Below, one piece after another: positions 1 to 12,175 of a DNA stretch of 64,000 nt. Source of the DNA: Lanius collurio (Eukaryota > Chordata > Aves > Passeriformes > Laniidae); the NCBI GenBank assembly GCA_020086605.1, contig JACBWW010000020.1, positions 12,330,011 through 12,394,010 of the forward strand, written 5' to 3'. The notes beneath the pieces were generated by a model. That model had not been told where the DNA came from, made no database searches, and saw nothing but the letters and a program-made list of their open reading frames with translations. Each line of letters starts with the position of its first letter. Position 1 is the first letter of the stretch. The position numbers and the translations under genes are program-made.

Positions 1-189
1 TCTCACTCAGGGCTGGAACTCTCCTGTCTGAGAAACCTATTTCACTGCTTAAATGATTCTCATTTTAAAATTTAGTCTCATTAAATGACAAAACAGTGTT
101 TTCTCTGTACATTACTTCTATTTTTAAAGTAACAGAGGAAGAGAAAAATAACAGAACAAATGATAGTGAGTAAAAATAAATTGGCACAC
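1..189. other. AT-rich unique sequence
   Basis: No gene or recognisable repeat is seen here. It precedes the 3' end of a CR1 copy. Confidence 0.5.
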
Positions 190-690
190 AGAATTACAGA
201 ATCATTCAGGTTGGAAAAAACCTTTAAGAGTAACCAAGTCCAACCATAAACCTAACACTTCCAAGTCCACCACTAAGTGGTACACTTAAGTTCCACAGCC
301 GTAAGCACCACATCTACACATCTTTTAAATACCTCCAAGTTTGGTGACTCAACCTCTTCCCTGGGCAATCTATTCCAGTGCTTGCCAACCCTTTCAGTGA
401 AGAAGTTTCATAACGTTCAATTTAAACCTCCCCAGTTGCAACTTGAAGCCTATTCCTATTGCTAATTACCTGTGAGAAGAGACCGACTCCCACCTCACTA
501 CAATCTCCTTTCAGGCAGCTGCAGAGAACAAGTTCTCCCCTGAGCCTCCTTTTCTCCAGGCTAAACAACCCCAGCTCCCTCGGCTGCTCCCCATAGGATT
601 TCTGCTCCAGATCCTTCACCAGCTTTGCTCTGGACACACTCCAGCACCTCAGTGTCTTTCATGTAATGAGTGCCACCAAGCTGATATTTC
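190..690 (-). mobile_element. CR1 LINE, 3' fragment
   Basis: Read on the plus strand this is the antisense of a CR1 3' end: AATCATTCAGGTTGG followed by text related to 'aagtccaaccataaac', 'ctgggcaatctattcc' and 'ctccaggctaaacaacccc'. These are hallmark phrases of avian CR1 copies. The element therefore lies on the minus strand with its 3' terminus near 190 and a 5' truncation near 690, as expected from incomplete reverse transcription. The two ORFs in it (277-465 and 422-637) are not genuine genes. Boundaries are by eye and may be off by about 20 bases. Confidence 0.9.
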
Positions 691-3600
691 TAATGGGCTA
701 AATGCTACATACCTTGGGACTAGTGTGCAAAGAAAAAGTTGTTACACCAACACCCTCTTATGTTTGCCTGACATTAGAACATACACACCATACAAATGCC
801 AGTAGAACTGGGTGTGAGCCACTTCGCAGTGAGAAATCACCAGGGGTTAACTTGAAATTGCCTTAGGAAAAGAAGTCTAAGAACTTTAGAAATATTATCT
901 GTGGGAAGTTCCACTATGAATGATCAGCCTTTTCTCAGGTTTTTGGGGGTGCTGAGGAAAGCCTTTCTTATTCACATTCTTTCATCTTACAGATAGAAGA
1001 TTCACTAAAGAGTAATGAAAGGAAACCGCTTTCTCTGTTCAGTTTCTTTGTTCCACTTGAGATGAGAGAAAGACAGCTAGGTCCAGTGTCTTGTGCCATA
1101 CTCTCCTTTGCATTCCGTTTTCTTCCCACTATTCTTTAACATCTTACAGCCTTTTGACTGTCTCATGATTGTTTTATTAAGCAAAGTACCTGCAGGATCT
1201 GATCTTTAACAATCATGAATGATCTGGGAAAGAGAGTGAGCAATGTTTTTAAAACTCTTGCAGATAACAAAATATATTTTAAAATTTGGACTCAGCTGTA
1301 AAGCATCTGGCAATCCTGAGTACCCACATAAGGAATTGCATGCAGAAAATTTCACATTGGGGGAAGAAATATCTCTAACTAAAAAAGAGAAAACTAACTA
1401 AAAAAAAAAAACAAACACCACCTGAAAGATCCTTGCTTCTTATAATCTTTATATTAGAAATTGCACTGAAGCTTCAGCTGTATAAAGGTTATTGGCAATT
1501 CTTCTATTGGTAATATTGAAAAAGACTTAAACTCCTCAATCCTGGCTTCAACTGACATTTTATGCCTTTGATGATTTTAGTCTATTTAAAGTTTATTACA
1601 CAATATGTGACACAAGGGAGTCCACAAAATGTGCCTCAAATTGGATTTGCATTGTTTTCTGTCATTTAGAAGTTGAAACAATTAAATGCCTGCAGCTCAT
1701 ATTTAGAACTAAAGCTCCCTTCCTGTAAAATGTATAATTAAATTGGTGCCCTTATTATCTCTGTATTTATTGGTTACTACTTTTCTACCGCATAATCCTT
1801 CAGGTAACACCATTGTTCTTTTTCTGTTATTTCTGCTGTATTAGAACTGTTGAGGTATCTTTTTATTAGTATATTTCTTATGTTACTGCTTCACTTGACA
1901 TATGAAAGTCAGGAAAATAATCAAGAGTACAATAAATATGTGGAATCTTTTTAAGTCCTAACTTTTAGCTGGTTTAAATTAATGGAGTTCTGTAGCAGTT
2001 CCTATTAGCATAATTTTTCAAATTAGTTACTAGATTTCATAAATATTATCTTGAATACCAAAAATATTTTACAACCCAAAAATAAATGCTAAAATTCTAA
2101 GCTCATAACAGAATTAGAAGTGTCAAGTCTCATCAGACTTTCGCAGAAGTGCTCAGAGCACAATTCCAACAAGCAGAGAAGGATATTTCTTACAGATGAT
2201 GGGCCATGCTGCACTTTTCAGTCAGTTTTCTAGCTTCCTTGCAAGTATGTGTTTTTCTTTCACTAAATCCCTGGTTAAATCTCTGTGAAGGTCACCTTAA
2301 AAATCAGGATATTGGAAAGTCGAAGGGGGATCTTCCACACAGGACTGTAGAGACTCCAAATGTTTTTTTGAAGTGAATGGGTTCTGTCTGACCACATTTT
2401 TTTTCTACATTTATTTAATGAAAGCATACAAGTTAGAATATATCATTTAGAATCTATGATCCTAAGTGTCAAAGGAAATTAAACTGTATACAATGACCAA
2501 AATTCTGAAAATAAAAATTAGTAATCAGATGAAAGGCCTTTAAATTCTGTGACATCATATTGAGAGGCTGCATGTATATCTAATTTCTCAAATAAAGTTG
2601 TGATAAAAGAGGGGGAAACAGATTATTGTATTATTCATAAATGTCACAGTTCATTCTGATTTACAGAAGCAATTTTTCTCCTGAGCACTAGTAATTTTTG
2701 AGGAAGTGTTATTAAATAAATATTCAAAAATATTTTAGGAAAATAAAAGATACAAAAGTAACATGAGTTGTTGGGGGGTTTGTTTGGTTTTGGTTTTTTT
2801 TAATGAAACTAGAGTATTTTTAAGAAAGCATGTTCTAACAGTTCTAAATGCCATGTAAAATAAGTCAATACTGCTCTTGTACTAATTTCCACACAATAAA
2901 ATGCGATGCAGTGACTTTTCATTATATTTGAAAATAAATGGGGAGACTGACAATTATTCATTAAATATTCCCATACTAGTGAACCCAGTGTTTTATCACA
3001 ATCAGCAAAGATGGATCAACAGAGAATTTGCAGGTCTTCCTCTGGTGTATAAGTGCAAAATAAAACTAATGCACTCTACAATTCTGTGAGCAGGAAAATT
3101 TCCATAAACTTTAATAGTACTTTCTAGAACTGTGGCTTCAAGGAGTGGTGTGTGTGCAGCTAAAAATATTTTTCAGTGAAAGCCAGGACAAGGAAAAGGC
3201 TGATTAATAACACAGGCTTCCAGAACTCTTCAGCATGCAAGTTGCACAAGACATTATTACTTCCTCTATGCTTATCTGAGTACAGAGTCAGATTGTAAAT
3301 CCTGGGTACAAGATTATATTACACTTCACACAAGAGGTAGGGAATGCTTCTGCCAATATATAATCAGTGTAGCTAGGCTAAAAATAAGCAAACATAATAA
3401 CAGAACAAGGTTATATCTAGGCAGCATAAAGTCTATGAGATTTCACTCCTGTGATTCAAAAGTCAATCAAGTGAGTTTACTACCTTTTATTTACATACAC
3501 TGTTTGTTTCATCGGTTTTATTTTTAATTTGCCACTGCCTGGTGCTACAGTGCCAGTGTAAACAAAGCAAAGGAAAAGCTTTCTACAGGGGCAGCAGGTA

Positions 3601-3913
3601 AATAAGCAGATTGTCCACTACACAGAGCATTTTTATCAATTTCAGCATGAAAACATGTAACACTACATGATTGAAGAAGGTCAAAGAATGATGAAGTTGG
3701 CAAAAATAGCTACAAATCTCCTACAGTTTTCCTGTTAAAACAGGTGCTACAACTGTAATTGTGACAGGTTTGTTATTTAAGTCTTTGAGGTTCCTTGGTA
3801 CAAAATTTTAAATTAAATAAACGGAAAACATCAATATTAGATGATCAATTGCATTTGCAACTGTTACATTGGCACCTTTACAAAGCTAAGTGAGCTCTTT
3901 GTGTATGATCACT
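691..3913. other. AT-rich unique DNA, no gene seen
   Basis: About 3.2 kb of AT-rich sequence with short A and T runs. I find no convincing exon, RNA gene or transposon here. The 62-residue frame at 2901-3089 has no recognisable motif and is likely chance. Confidence 0.5.
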
Positions 3914-3976
3914 TCCCAAGGTTGAACTCAATGATCTTGAAAGTCTTTTCCAACCCTAATGATTCTATGAGTCTAT
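3914..3976 (+). mobile_element. CR1 LINE, short 3' end
   Basis: The segment reads 'ggttgaactcaatgatcttg ... tcttttccaaccctaatgattctatga'. This is the last ~60 bases of a CR1 copy in sense orientation, including one ATTCTATGA terminal unit. Almost all of the element is missing. Confidence 0.8.
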
Positions 3977-4047
3977 AATTTAGCAAGTCACACATGGCAA
4001 CAGTGACAATACCCATCACTCATAATCACAAAGACAGAACCTGCTTA

Positions 4048-4053
4048 CTGTAC
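4048..4053. repeat. Target-site duplication (left)
   Basis: CTGTAC immediately before the LTR is repeated exactly after it at 4347-4352, giving a 6-bp duplication. Confidence 0.9.
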
Positions 4054-4346
4054 TGTCGCCCTGGTTTCTAGAAATCTCTTAGCCTTCTGATATTTACATT
4101 CTAGTTACACGCTTTCCCATGCCTTGTTCTGTAAACACCTAGTTGTTTGCATTCCTTCATAGAGGTGGAGAAGGCATGATGGATTGGTAATCTGTCCAGT
4201 GCCATGGGAGAGGTGGCCCTTTCTCCCTCCAATGCCCTGTCTCTTTTGTAAAACTATAAGTAGTGGAGTCAGATAATAAACTTCCTCTTTTCACCCTCAC
4301 CTTCAGCTGTGTGAACACACGTGTGCTTCCGTGTCCTACCGCGACA
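4054..4346 (+). mobile_element. Solo LTR, ERVK-type (6-bp TSD)
   Basis: A 293-bp segment begins TGTCGCCC and ends CCGCGACA, giving inverted termini TGTCG...CGACA. It is bounded by exact CTGTAC duplications. TATAAG (4255-4260) is followed about 15 bases later by AATAAA (4275-4280), then a T/C-rich tail, which fits a compact U3-R-U5 on the plus strand. No internal viral sequence remains, so this is the product of LTR-LTR recombination. A 6-bp duplication is typical of betaretrovirus-like (ERVK) integrations. The family is not the same as the Y-box element below; the equal length is a coincidence. Confidence 0.88.
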
Positions 4347-4352
4347 CTGTAC
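4347..4352. repeat. Target-site duplication (right)
   Basis: Exact copy of CTGTAC at 4048-4053. Confidence 0.9.
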
Positions 4353-5799
4353 TATTATAACATTTATTGGGCAGTATCCAAGATGCAGATTCTTATATAA
4401 CTCTAAGACTGCCCGGCTCAACTGCTCAGCCCCACCAAAAAAGCCTCTTCCACAGGTAAAGGTGGATTTTGTTCAGAAATCTAATTTAAATATGCCATAA
4501 GTGACCATAACATCTCTTGACATCCCCCGCATTCCCATTTCTGTGAAATTTGCAGAACTGTACTATCACATTTACTCTAAGCCGATTTCTCAGAGACAGG
4601 CTCTACCTGCCTCTTGCTAGAGGCAGGGAAAACATGCAGAAAACTCCAAACCAAAACTGACTGCAACTGTATTACTTCCCCACCATCACAGGCCTTACAT
4701 CTGCCCAGAAGTCTTTTAACAGATCTTCCTTTTCATCTAATTTTTTAAAATATATTGTTGGGTTTTTTTCTATTGCTTTTAAACAACCAAAACCACTTCA
4801 TATACATTTGTTTCCATCTATATTAAATGAAAATAGAGCATGTCTAGAAGCCAACACCTAAACTAATCAAACGAAACTCTTCCTTCACAAAACAGCATGG
4901 TGAATACTCTCTTCTCCTTTTGGTCTACCAGGAAGCTACAAAGATGCCTCTGACAACATGAAGCAATGCACTTCAGTCAGGACTGAGAGGATGACTACTT
5001 GTGTTGTTTGTCTGAAATACCCTGTTACCCTCACTTACTACAGGTCAGAGAAGCCATCATGGCTGACAACAATTGAGAGAACCGAAGAAACAGGGTTTAC
5101 TGTTCCATCATGGGGTTCACACACACAGAGCTGACTCATGATAAAGTTGAATATCTCTGAATGTAACACATTGCTGCTGTTGCTTGGTCTTCCACTTTTG
5201 CACTACAACGCACAAACAGTTAAGGGGGAAGTTACCTAGTTTGACTCATACAGCCATAGATTGATTTAATTTCTTTCTGTGTTTCTTTACAAAACACAGT
5301 AGGGGTGAAAAGTTCCAAATTTCTATATCTAGATTTATCCATTAATGGAATTTAGTATCTTATGAAACATAAAGGGAAAACAAACAAACAAAAAACACCA
5401 AAAAGCCCAAATAGAAACTGAGACCAACACAGCCATAAACAAGATAATGAAGAGTTCACAGAATGCACTATGACACAAGATTTAAAGCTCATTTCTGAAT
5501 GCAGTCTAATTATGTTAACTAAGCTTCCTAACTCACAGTTAATGAGTTATAGCTAGTCATGGCTTGTTAATCCAGGTGTCAGATCAGGGAATTCAGGTGG
5601 ACTGCATGTGGACCTACACTGACTTCTACAGTTACCTCCAGCAGCTCTGCAGCCTCCTGTGTGGAGGCCTGACAGAACAACCACAGATGCCACTGCTCTT
5701 GCTGGGGTGTATTATCTCCACAAGCTCATTAGAACAAATGATTTCTTGTCACATGAAAGCAGAGGATCAAATACAGTGAGGTTATGCTTTAGTTTACAG
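4353..5799. other. AT-rich unique DNA, no gene seen
   Basis: I see no gene or clear repeat. The ORFs at 5564-5779 and 5659-5853 overlap each other in different frames and lack motifs. Confidence 0.45.
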
Positions 5800-6385
5800 C
5801 TGTCACCCTGTCATTACAGGCCCTGGAAAAGTCTTGCTCCATCTTTCTTGTAAGCTCACTTTAATGACAGATGCGATAAGATTTCTTCCTCAGGCTAAAC
5901 AAACTCCAGTTCTTTCAGCCTTTGTCCACAGGAAAGGTGTTCCAGCACTCTGATCATTTTTGTGGTCTTCCTCTGAACCCACTCAAACAAGTCAATGTCT
6001 TTCTTGTACTTGTGGGCAAAAGCTCTGCAGCTGGGGTCTCACAGAAGCAGAAGGCCAGAATCACTTCCCTCTTGATGGTCACACTTATCTTGATGCAGCC
6101 AGGGTGCAGTTGGCTCTCTGGGTCGTAGGCCCACATTGCCAGCTCATGTCCAGCTTTTCAGCCACTGGAATTCCCCAAGCCCCCCTCCACAGGGCTGCTC
6201 TAAATTCATTCATCACACATCTGCACTTATATTGGGTTGCACTGACCCAGGTGTGGGACCTTGTGCTCAGCCTTGCTGAATTTCCTGAGTTTTTCATGAG
6301 CCTACTTCTCTAGCCTGTAAAGTTCCCTCTAGTTGTGAACCCTTCCCTTCAGCATATCAACTGCTCTGCCTAACTTGGTTGTGGG
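5800..6385 (-). mobile_element. CR1 LINE fragment (3' UTR and ORF2 end region)
   Basis: The plus strand reads as antisense CR1: 'tgtcattacaggccctgg', 'caggctaaacaaactcc', 'gttccagcactctgatcat', 'acattgccagctcatgtcc', 'gggctgctctaaattc'. The order matches a minus-strand copy running from the C-terminal part of ORF2 into the 3' region. It is diverged, with many substitutions. The 117-residue frame at 5960-6313 and the two opposite frames are shadows of this repeat. Confidence 0.85.
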
Positions 6386-9300
6386 TTGTGTATTCGTGTT
6401 CTACAATGCACATTTAAGTACACTAAACATTGTTTTTGTACCTGTGTGCTTCTGAATTGATCTGGCTACATCTTCGGCAGATGCAAGCAGGTTATTCTGT
6501 AAGCTTACATCTATAGATGCAATTAGGGGGACTGCAGACTAAGCCTATATACATCAGGCCTCAGCAGCAGTTATTCATGCATTGTCAACCTTAATTTAAT
6601 GTCCTTGGGGAATAAGAGATGGCTGATTGTTCTCTTGTATGAGCAGCACAGGTAGCTCATTAACGGAGCTGCACTGCCTGTTTTGTCATTCTGCTCACAG
6701 TGCCTTAGGCGATAGTTACAAGAATAAAACTTAAGAAAAACTAACAATTCACAGAACCTGTCAAAACCCATTACTGTGACTTGTGCAGGTCTGTATCCCA
6801 TCACTATCAGCTATCAGAGCTCACAAAGGCCAGTAAGCTGGCATGTATCTCAGCCTGGTGGGCAGTCAAGTACACCAAAATCTTTCTGATGCCGCAAAAC
6901 GCAGCTGACTCTAACAGGACAAAAAATGAAACTGGAAAACTAATGGTAAAGGAATAAATCTTAAAACATAAAACCAGTTGTAAAACTGTGAGGGAAATTG
7001 AGTGGATATTTCTTGAATCTTAATTCTTATGTTTCTCACACAGCTGCATTTATTATAGATGAACCACAGGAAAAATCCAGAGTGCTAAAAGCTGCTGTTA
7101 ACATACTGCTCCAAGTCTGTAATCATTATCCATCAAGTAATATAAAGTAATTTATTGTACACTAAGTGCTTAGTGTTGCTACTTTCACTTCTAGAAATAG
7201 CTTTGGCTCATTTGGGCAATATATTCTACTTTTGATTAAAATAACTGCTTGGGACTTGATTGATGTGAGAGTTTGAACAGATAGCAATTGCCAACCTGGG
7301 TTGCTCATCAAAAGCCAGCATTTAGAAAAAAGTTCATTCACTTAATGGAAAGATTTGTGCTCTGTGAAAGGTTATGATGCATAACACTGTGACTAGACAT
7401 GACCACCATTCTATACCATGAAGAGCCAAAGATATTGTGCTAAGACAAAAGAATTTTAATTACACCAAATTCAGCTATAAGGTATCTGTTTCTTGTATTA
7501 TCATCCAGAATAGATGGAAAGAGCAAGTACTGTATACAGTGACAAAATTATCATAATAAATATTCCTCAGAAATCTGCAGGCCAACATTTTGTAAATTAT
7601 GGCTGCTCAGAAGCAGGCCGTCCCTTGACCCTAATTATTTCATTTTATTGTTCACTGATACACTTGGAAGATAATTAGATCTTCTAATCTATTTGTTAAT
7701 CAGTAGGAATGCTTTCTCTTTTGCCCTATGAACTGCTTTTGTAGAAATATTAGTGAGTGCCAGTGGGAGAGGCCTTCTACTTGCCTATAAAAATCTCAGG
7801 GTATAGGGTAGCAGCTGAGGTAGAATGGTACAGCTACATGTAATTTTGTAATAATTATAGATCCTAATTACATGTCTGTTATTCCATTGTTCTATAAATT
7901 TCCACATAGCCTAATGAGATTGCAGATTACAGTACCACATTTTAGATATGCCTACAGAATTAAGTTTACTCATTTAAGTATTTTAATGTGATCAGTTCAA
8001 GAACTTAAATACACACAAGCTTTTGCAGAACTGAGACTCGAGAGCTTCATTCTACACTTAAAATTACTTGGAAAAGAAATTTTATCTGGAGCTTAGGGAG
8101 CAATATCACAATTATGTATAGACTATCCTTTTAGAAACTGTGAATAAAACAATTATAAACTGAAAGAGAAAACAAGGAAAGTGAACTTCTAAATGTTCTT
8201 TGGCAAAAAATACTTCATTTTACTTCTATGTATTCTAATCTAAGCAGTTTTGTCTTCTATAATTTAAGTTACAATAAGACTATATCACAAGTATATACTA
8301 CAAGGAAATCAAGGTAATAATTTAATTTACATTTCATCAACATTTACACAAAAAAAGGTCTAGCATATCAAGAAAGTCATCTCCATAATGGGATCAATTA
8401 CTGGATTTTAGTTTGTATCTTTCAGTTGAAACTAAGTGAAGTTTCAATCCAAACCATCCTACAGTTGTTTCATATGAACAGTGACAACTTGTTCAGTATT
8501 TCCTCTACTGTACTCTGACCTCAGCTACCTGTGTCAACCCTACTAAGTGAAACTTGCTAACTGCATTAGTTAGGATAAGAAGTTTAAAGAGGTTTAAATA
8601 AAATGAGAATATTGATTTCTAATTTCCTGCTAAATTCACTGAAAAAAGGGTTAAGGAAATGTTTAGATAAATAAATGGTTGAGAAAGTCCTTAAATGTCA
8701 GGAAAATAACATGGTTTCCTATAGGAGGAATCCCTTAGCAAGGAACAATTGCAAATTACTGCAAAATACTTACAAAGGAAGCTCATTGTCATGTTGCTTT
8801 CCTTACAATAGCTACAAATATAGCCAGTGAAAACAGGCATGGCTTAGCCTACCTTAAAGACAGCATTTGGTTTGGGATCTATTGACAAAAGAGACAGAAA
8901 AGAAACAAGAAAGGAACTACTGCCTGGCTTACTGCCATACATGTCAATGATTTCTCAGAAACTATCAGCTGTAAGAAAAAGAATTCTGTAGCCAATCCAT
9001 CACAAGGAAGAAATGCAAGAGAATAGAACACAGTTTAAAAGATTTGCTCAGCCGGCATCATGTTTTAATTAAAGAAAATAAGAGAGACCATAGCAACATA
9101 CAGCACTCCGTAGCTACTGTGCATCTCAGAGGAATTACTGCAGGTGGGAATCAATATCTGTCTGCCTTCAATGCAGAACAATGCAGGTGGTTTGACAGAG
9201 AGTTAAAATGTGCTCTATAATGAGTTCAGTAGAGCCATTGGCACTTCAATTTGAGTTAAAGCTAATTCAGGACTTCTGACCAGAAACTTTGCAGTATTGA

Positions 9301-9747
9301 AGAAAAATTAAAAATACTGTTCATCTCTCTTTTCAATAAGGATGAGGTGCAAAATTTTCTTTAGCATCTTTATCAGCCCTCAACTTCTCCAACAAAGTCT
9401 TGGAGCAGAAATAACTCCATCCTGAGTACATGTTTAATTTTCCACACTTATCTCTAGAAACCTGACACAATCAAGACTCGTGTTTACTGAGCAAGATCTG
9501 TTACTCACATGCTATGACTCCAGCACATCCATGGATCTTGCTGACCAAGCACCTATGTGCCCTGTGGAGTCACAATGGATCCAACACCATTCCAGATCAG
9601 CTGGAGTCAGTGTCCAGTCACACTACACATGTCTAATGCTCTGTTGCATAGTTAGACAGATAAACAGACAAATGCACCATGCTAAGACACATGGTACAGA
9701 TAAAAAGCAGAATCTCCCTAAAAAGTAGGAAAACCTCCTTCTGAATA
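6386..9747. other. AT-rich unique DNA, no gene seen
   Basis: About 3.4 kb without a recognisable gene. The 77-residue minus frame at 6571-6804 and the 82-residue frame at 9480-9728 have no identifiable domain. A 10-bp inverted repeat (ACATGTAATT at 7836-7845 and its complement at 7866-7875) is the only small structure noted. Confidence 0.45.
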
Positions 9748-9802
9748 GGCTTCTAGTATGATCCTTGTGGGTCCCTTTCACCCCAGAATATTCTGTGAAA
9801 GT
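9748..9802 (+). mobile_element. CR1-like 3' end remnant
   Basis: The text 'tatgatccttgtgggtcc', 'ctttcaccccagaatattct' matches the 3' end of a CR1 subfamily whose ending reads 'gatccttgtgggtccc...ggatattctatga'. It is only about 55 bases long and diverged. Confidence 0.65.
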
Positions 9803-11977
9803 TAAAGGGTCTGTGAATTCTATCCAAGCCATAAAATCAGAGCCCCTGAACGAGTCCCTGAGAACTTGTACACTATTTCTGAAATGATCTGCCCCTATAT
9901 GTTTTCAGGTTACTAGGGTAAAATAGGATATATCCTCCTACATCACACTGTTTAGAAAAATCAAGCAAGCTAGGAGACCACTGCCCTCCAAACAGAAAAT
10001 AATACCTGCTATTCCCAACTGGTAACCGTAGGAAACAGGAGAATTGATCGATACAGGTAAGTGAACAAAAATGAAAGAGTTGCTATTGGTTTTTAAATAG
10101 TTGCTTAAAATATAAATTAGAATTCCAGCAAATTCTCATCCATGACCCTTGGATTCTCAATTTGTTTCTTCACAAATCTCTTCTTACAGCATTTCCCCAT
10201 TTTCTTTTCTTTCTTTAATTTTACAGTAAGCGAGGAGATATAGCACAAGTCCCAGCAAGTCAGAGATTAATTATTTCAATAAAATATACAACTGAGACTG
10301 TTTAGGACTGAGATTAAGAAAAACAAACTATATCTCCAGCAGCTTTCTGTTGAATATTGTCAAGATCACCAGCCCTTAAGCCTCAGTGGCAGTTGAAGAT
10401 AGAGGACACATCCAACAGAGAGATTTGTAGAAAGACATATACCCTTTCTGTCCAGTCCTTGAGTCCACCAAGCATGAGTCAGCTCTAACCAAGGAGCTAG
10501 GTAACCATGCCAACACAGCACTAAGGTGGCAATAACATCCCAGCTCTCAACAAGATGCATTCTTTCACCTCTGGCTTTCCCTCATCTTAGAATAGCCACT
10601 GTCTGCCTTGTTTTCATCCTGCAGGAGAGGAAGACACATGACAGCTGCTCTCAGATGGACAGACACTAAGATATTCCTTGCTCTTCAGTATTCCAGTCAG
10701 TAGCTAGCCTAGATCCACTGTCTGATATGGGGTTTATGATTTCATTGTTGGCAGCTCTAGGAACAAGCCTTAACAGTGTTTTGAACATTCACCTGGTGTG
10801 AAGAGCCAACCTTGTTCAAGTTTTCTTGGTAGGACTACCAGATATGTATTTTGAGAGAGAATAAAAACATATATGCTTTTAATCTTACAATGGTAGTATT
10901 CATGAACAAATTTGTATAAGCAATATTTTAATACATGCGGAATTTCACATTTTTTTAAATTTCCTAAATTTAATAATGTCAAAGTATAGGTGGGGTTGTA
11001 TGTGGATATGAGCTACCTGATTTTTATAAAATTCAGAAGAACTCTTATATTTCATGTTCATGTATTGATATTAAAAGGTGAAGAAAAGCACATTCAAATG
11101 GCTTTTAATTTATGAATGATTAAAGAGGAATTTTTTGTTTATTAGCTACTTGAACATTATAGCTCTTAGAAAAGGCCTTTTGGAAAAAGTGAAGTTTAAT
11201 TTGACACGTGGAAGAAACATTAAAATAAAAATTTGTAAGCAATTGTTTCTTTTCTGTACATTCTTAATACTAATATAAATTATTGCTCCTTAAAGTATCG
11301 AAAAATCTCCTACAACACATTATAAACTAAAAAGACACCAAATTAATATCTAAAAAAACAACCAAAACTAGAAAGAAAATATTTTATGTATTTATATTGA
11401 AATTCTAATACTTATTTTTGATGCAGATTAATTACTCCTATTTAATTATATTGAATTCAAGGGAGCATGTAAACTAAAATGAAAGCAACATGTTAGGGGT
11501 CAAAAGTAACCCCTCTAATACTGTCAGCATAAACCTCATTTCTGAAGGAACCAAATTGTCCCTACAAGTGGAAGGAAGGAAAAGAGGCCTTCGAGAGAAT
11601 GAAAAAAAAATAGGAAACCACAGCCACTTTCTTCAGAGCAAAACTGTTCAATTCTAAATCTCACTATTTTCCATGGCAAAAGAAAAGCACATGCCTTTGG
11701 GCTTACCTTTAAGCACAGTCTATATCACAGCAAGGATAAACATAAGCAAACAACATAGCATACATTTAAATAAACATCTATTATTTTTTTCCTAAGAATG
11801 AAGAATAAGGGAGACATTTGAAATGTGCCTGGATAACTGAAGACAGTACAGAGTTTGGTTAAGATCAAACATGCCATTTTCTGGTCACTATTCACACATC
11901 AGTGCTTTGGACTCTGTGTGTTCTCAAGCTGGAGAGAATGATGTTTACCAGAGTTATTGGCAATTGCAGCTTCAGCA
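9803..11977. other. AT-rich unique DNA, no gene seen
   Basis: No repeat or gene recognised. The frames at 10366-10560 and 10770-10982 carry no known motif. Confidence 0.45.
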
Positions 11978-12175
11978 CAGAATTTTCAGTGAATGGCTGA
12001 GTTTGGAAGAGACCACTGGAGGTCATTGGGTCCAAATCCTTGCCCTAGCAGGGCCACCTACAGCCACTTGTCCAGGACCCTATCCAGACATACCAAGAAT
12101 ATCAAGAAGGAGGGAAGCTCTGCAAAGTCCCTGGGCAGCCTGTGCTGGTGGTCACTCAAACCTCACAGTAAGTGA
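11978..12175 (-). mobile_element. CR1 LINE, 3' fragment
   Basis: The plus strand gives antisense CR1: 'gaatggctgagtttggaag', 'gaccactggaggtcattggg', 'tgggcagcctgtgctggtgg'. The 3' terminus is on the left. The 157-residue frame at 11871-12344 runs through this repeat and is not a gene. Confidence 0.82.

Noticed and set aside
5960..6313. 117-residue plus frame
   Set aside because: It is the antisense strand of a CR1 copy.
7836..7875. 10-bp inverted repeat as a small RNA hairpin
   Set aside because: Arms are short and AT-rich with a 20-base loop; expected by chance in AT-rich DNA.
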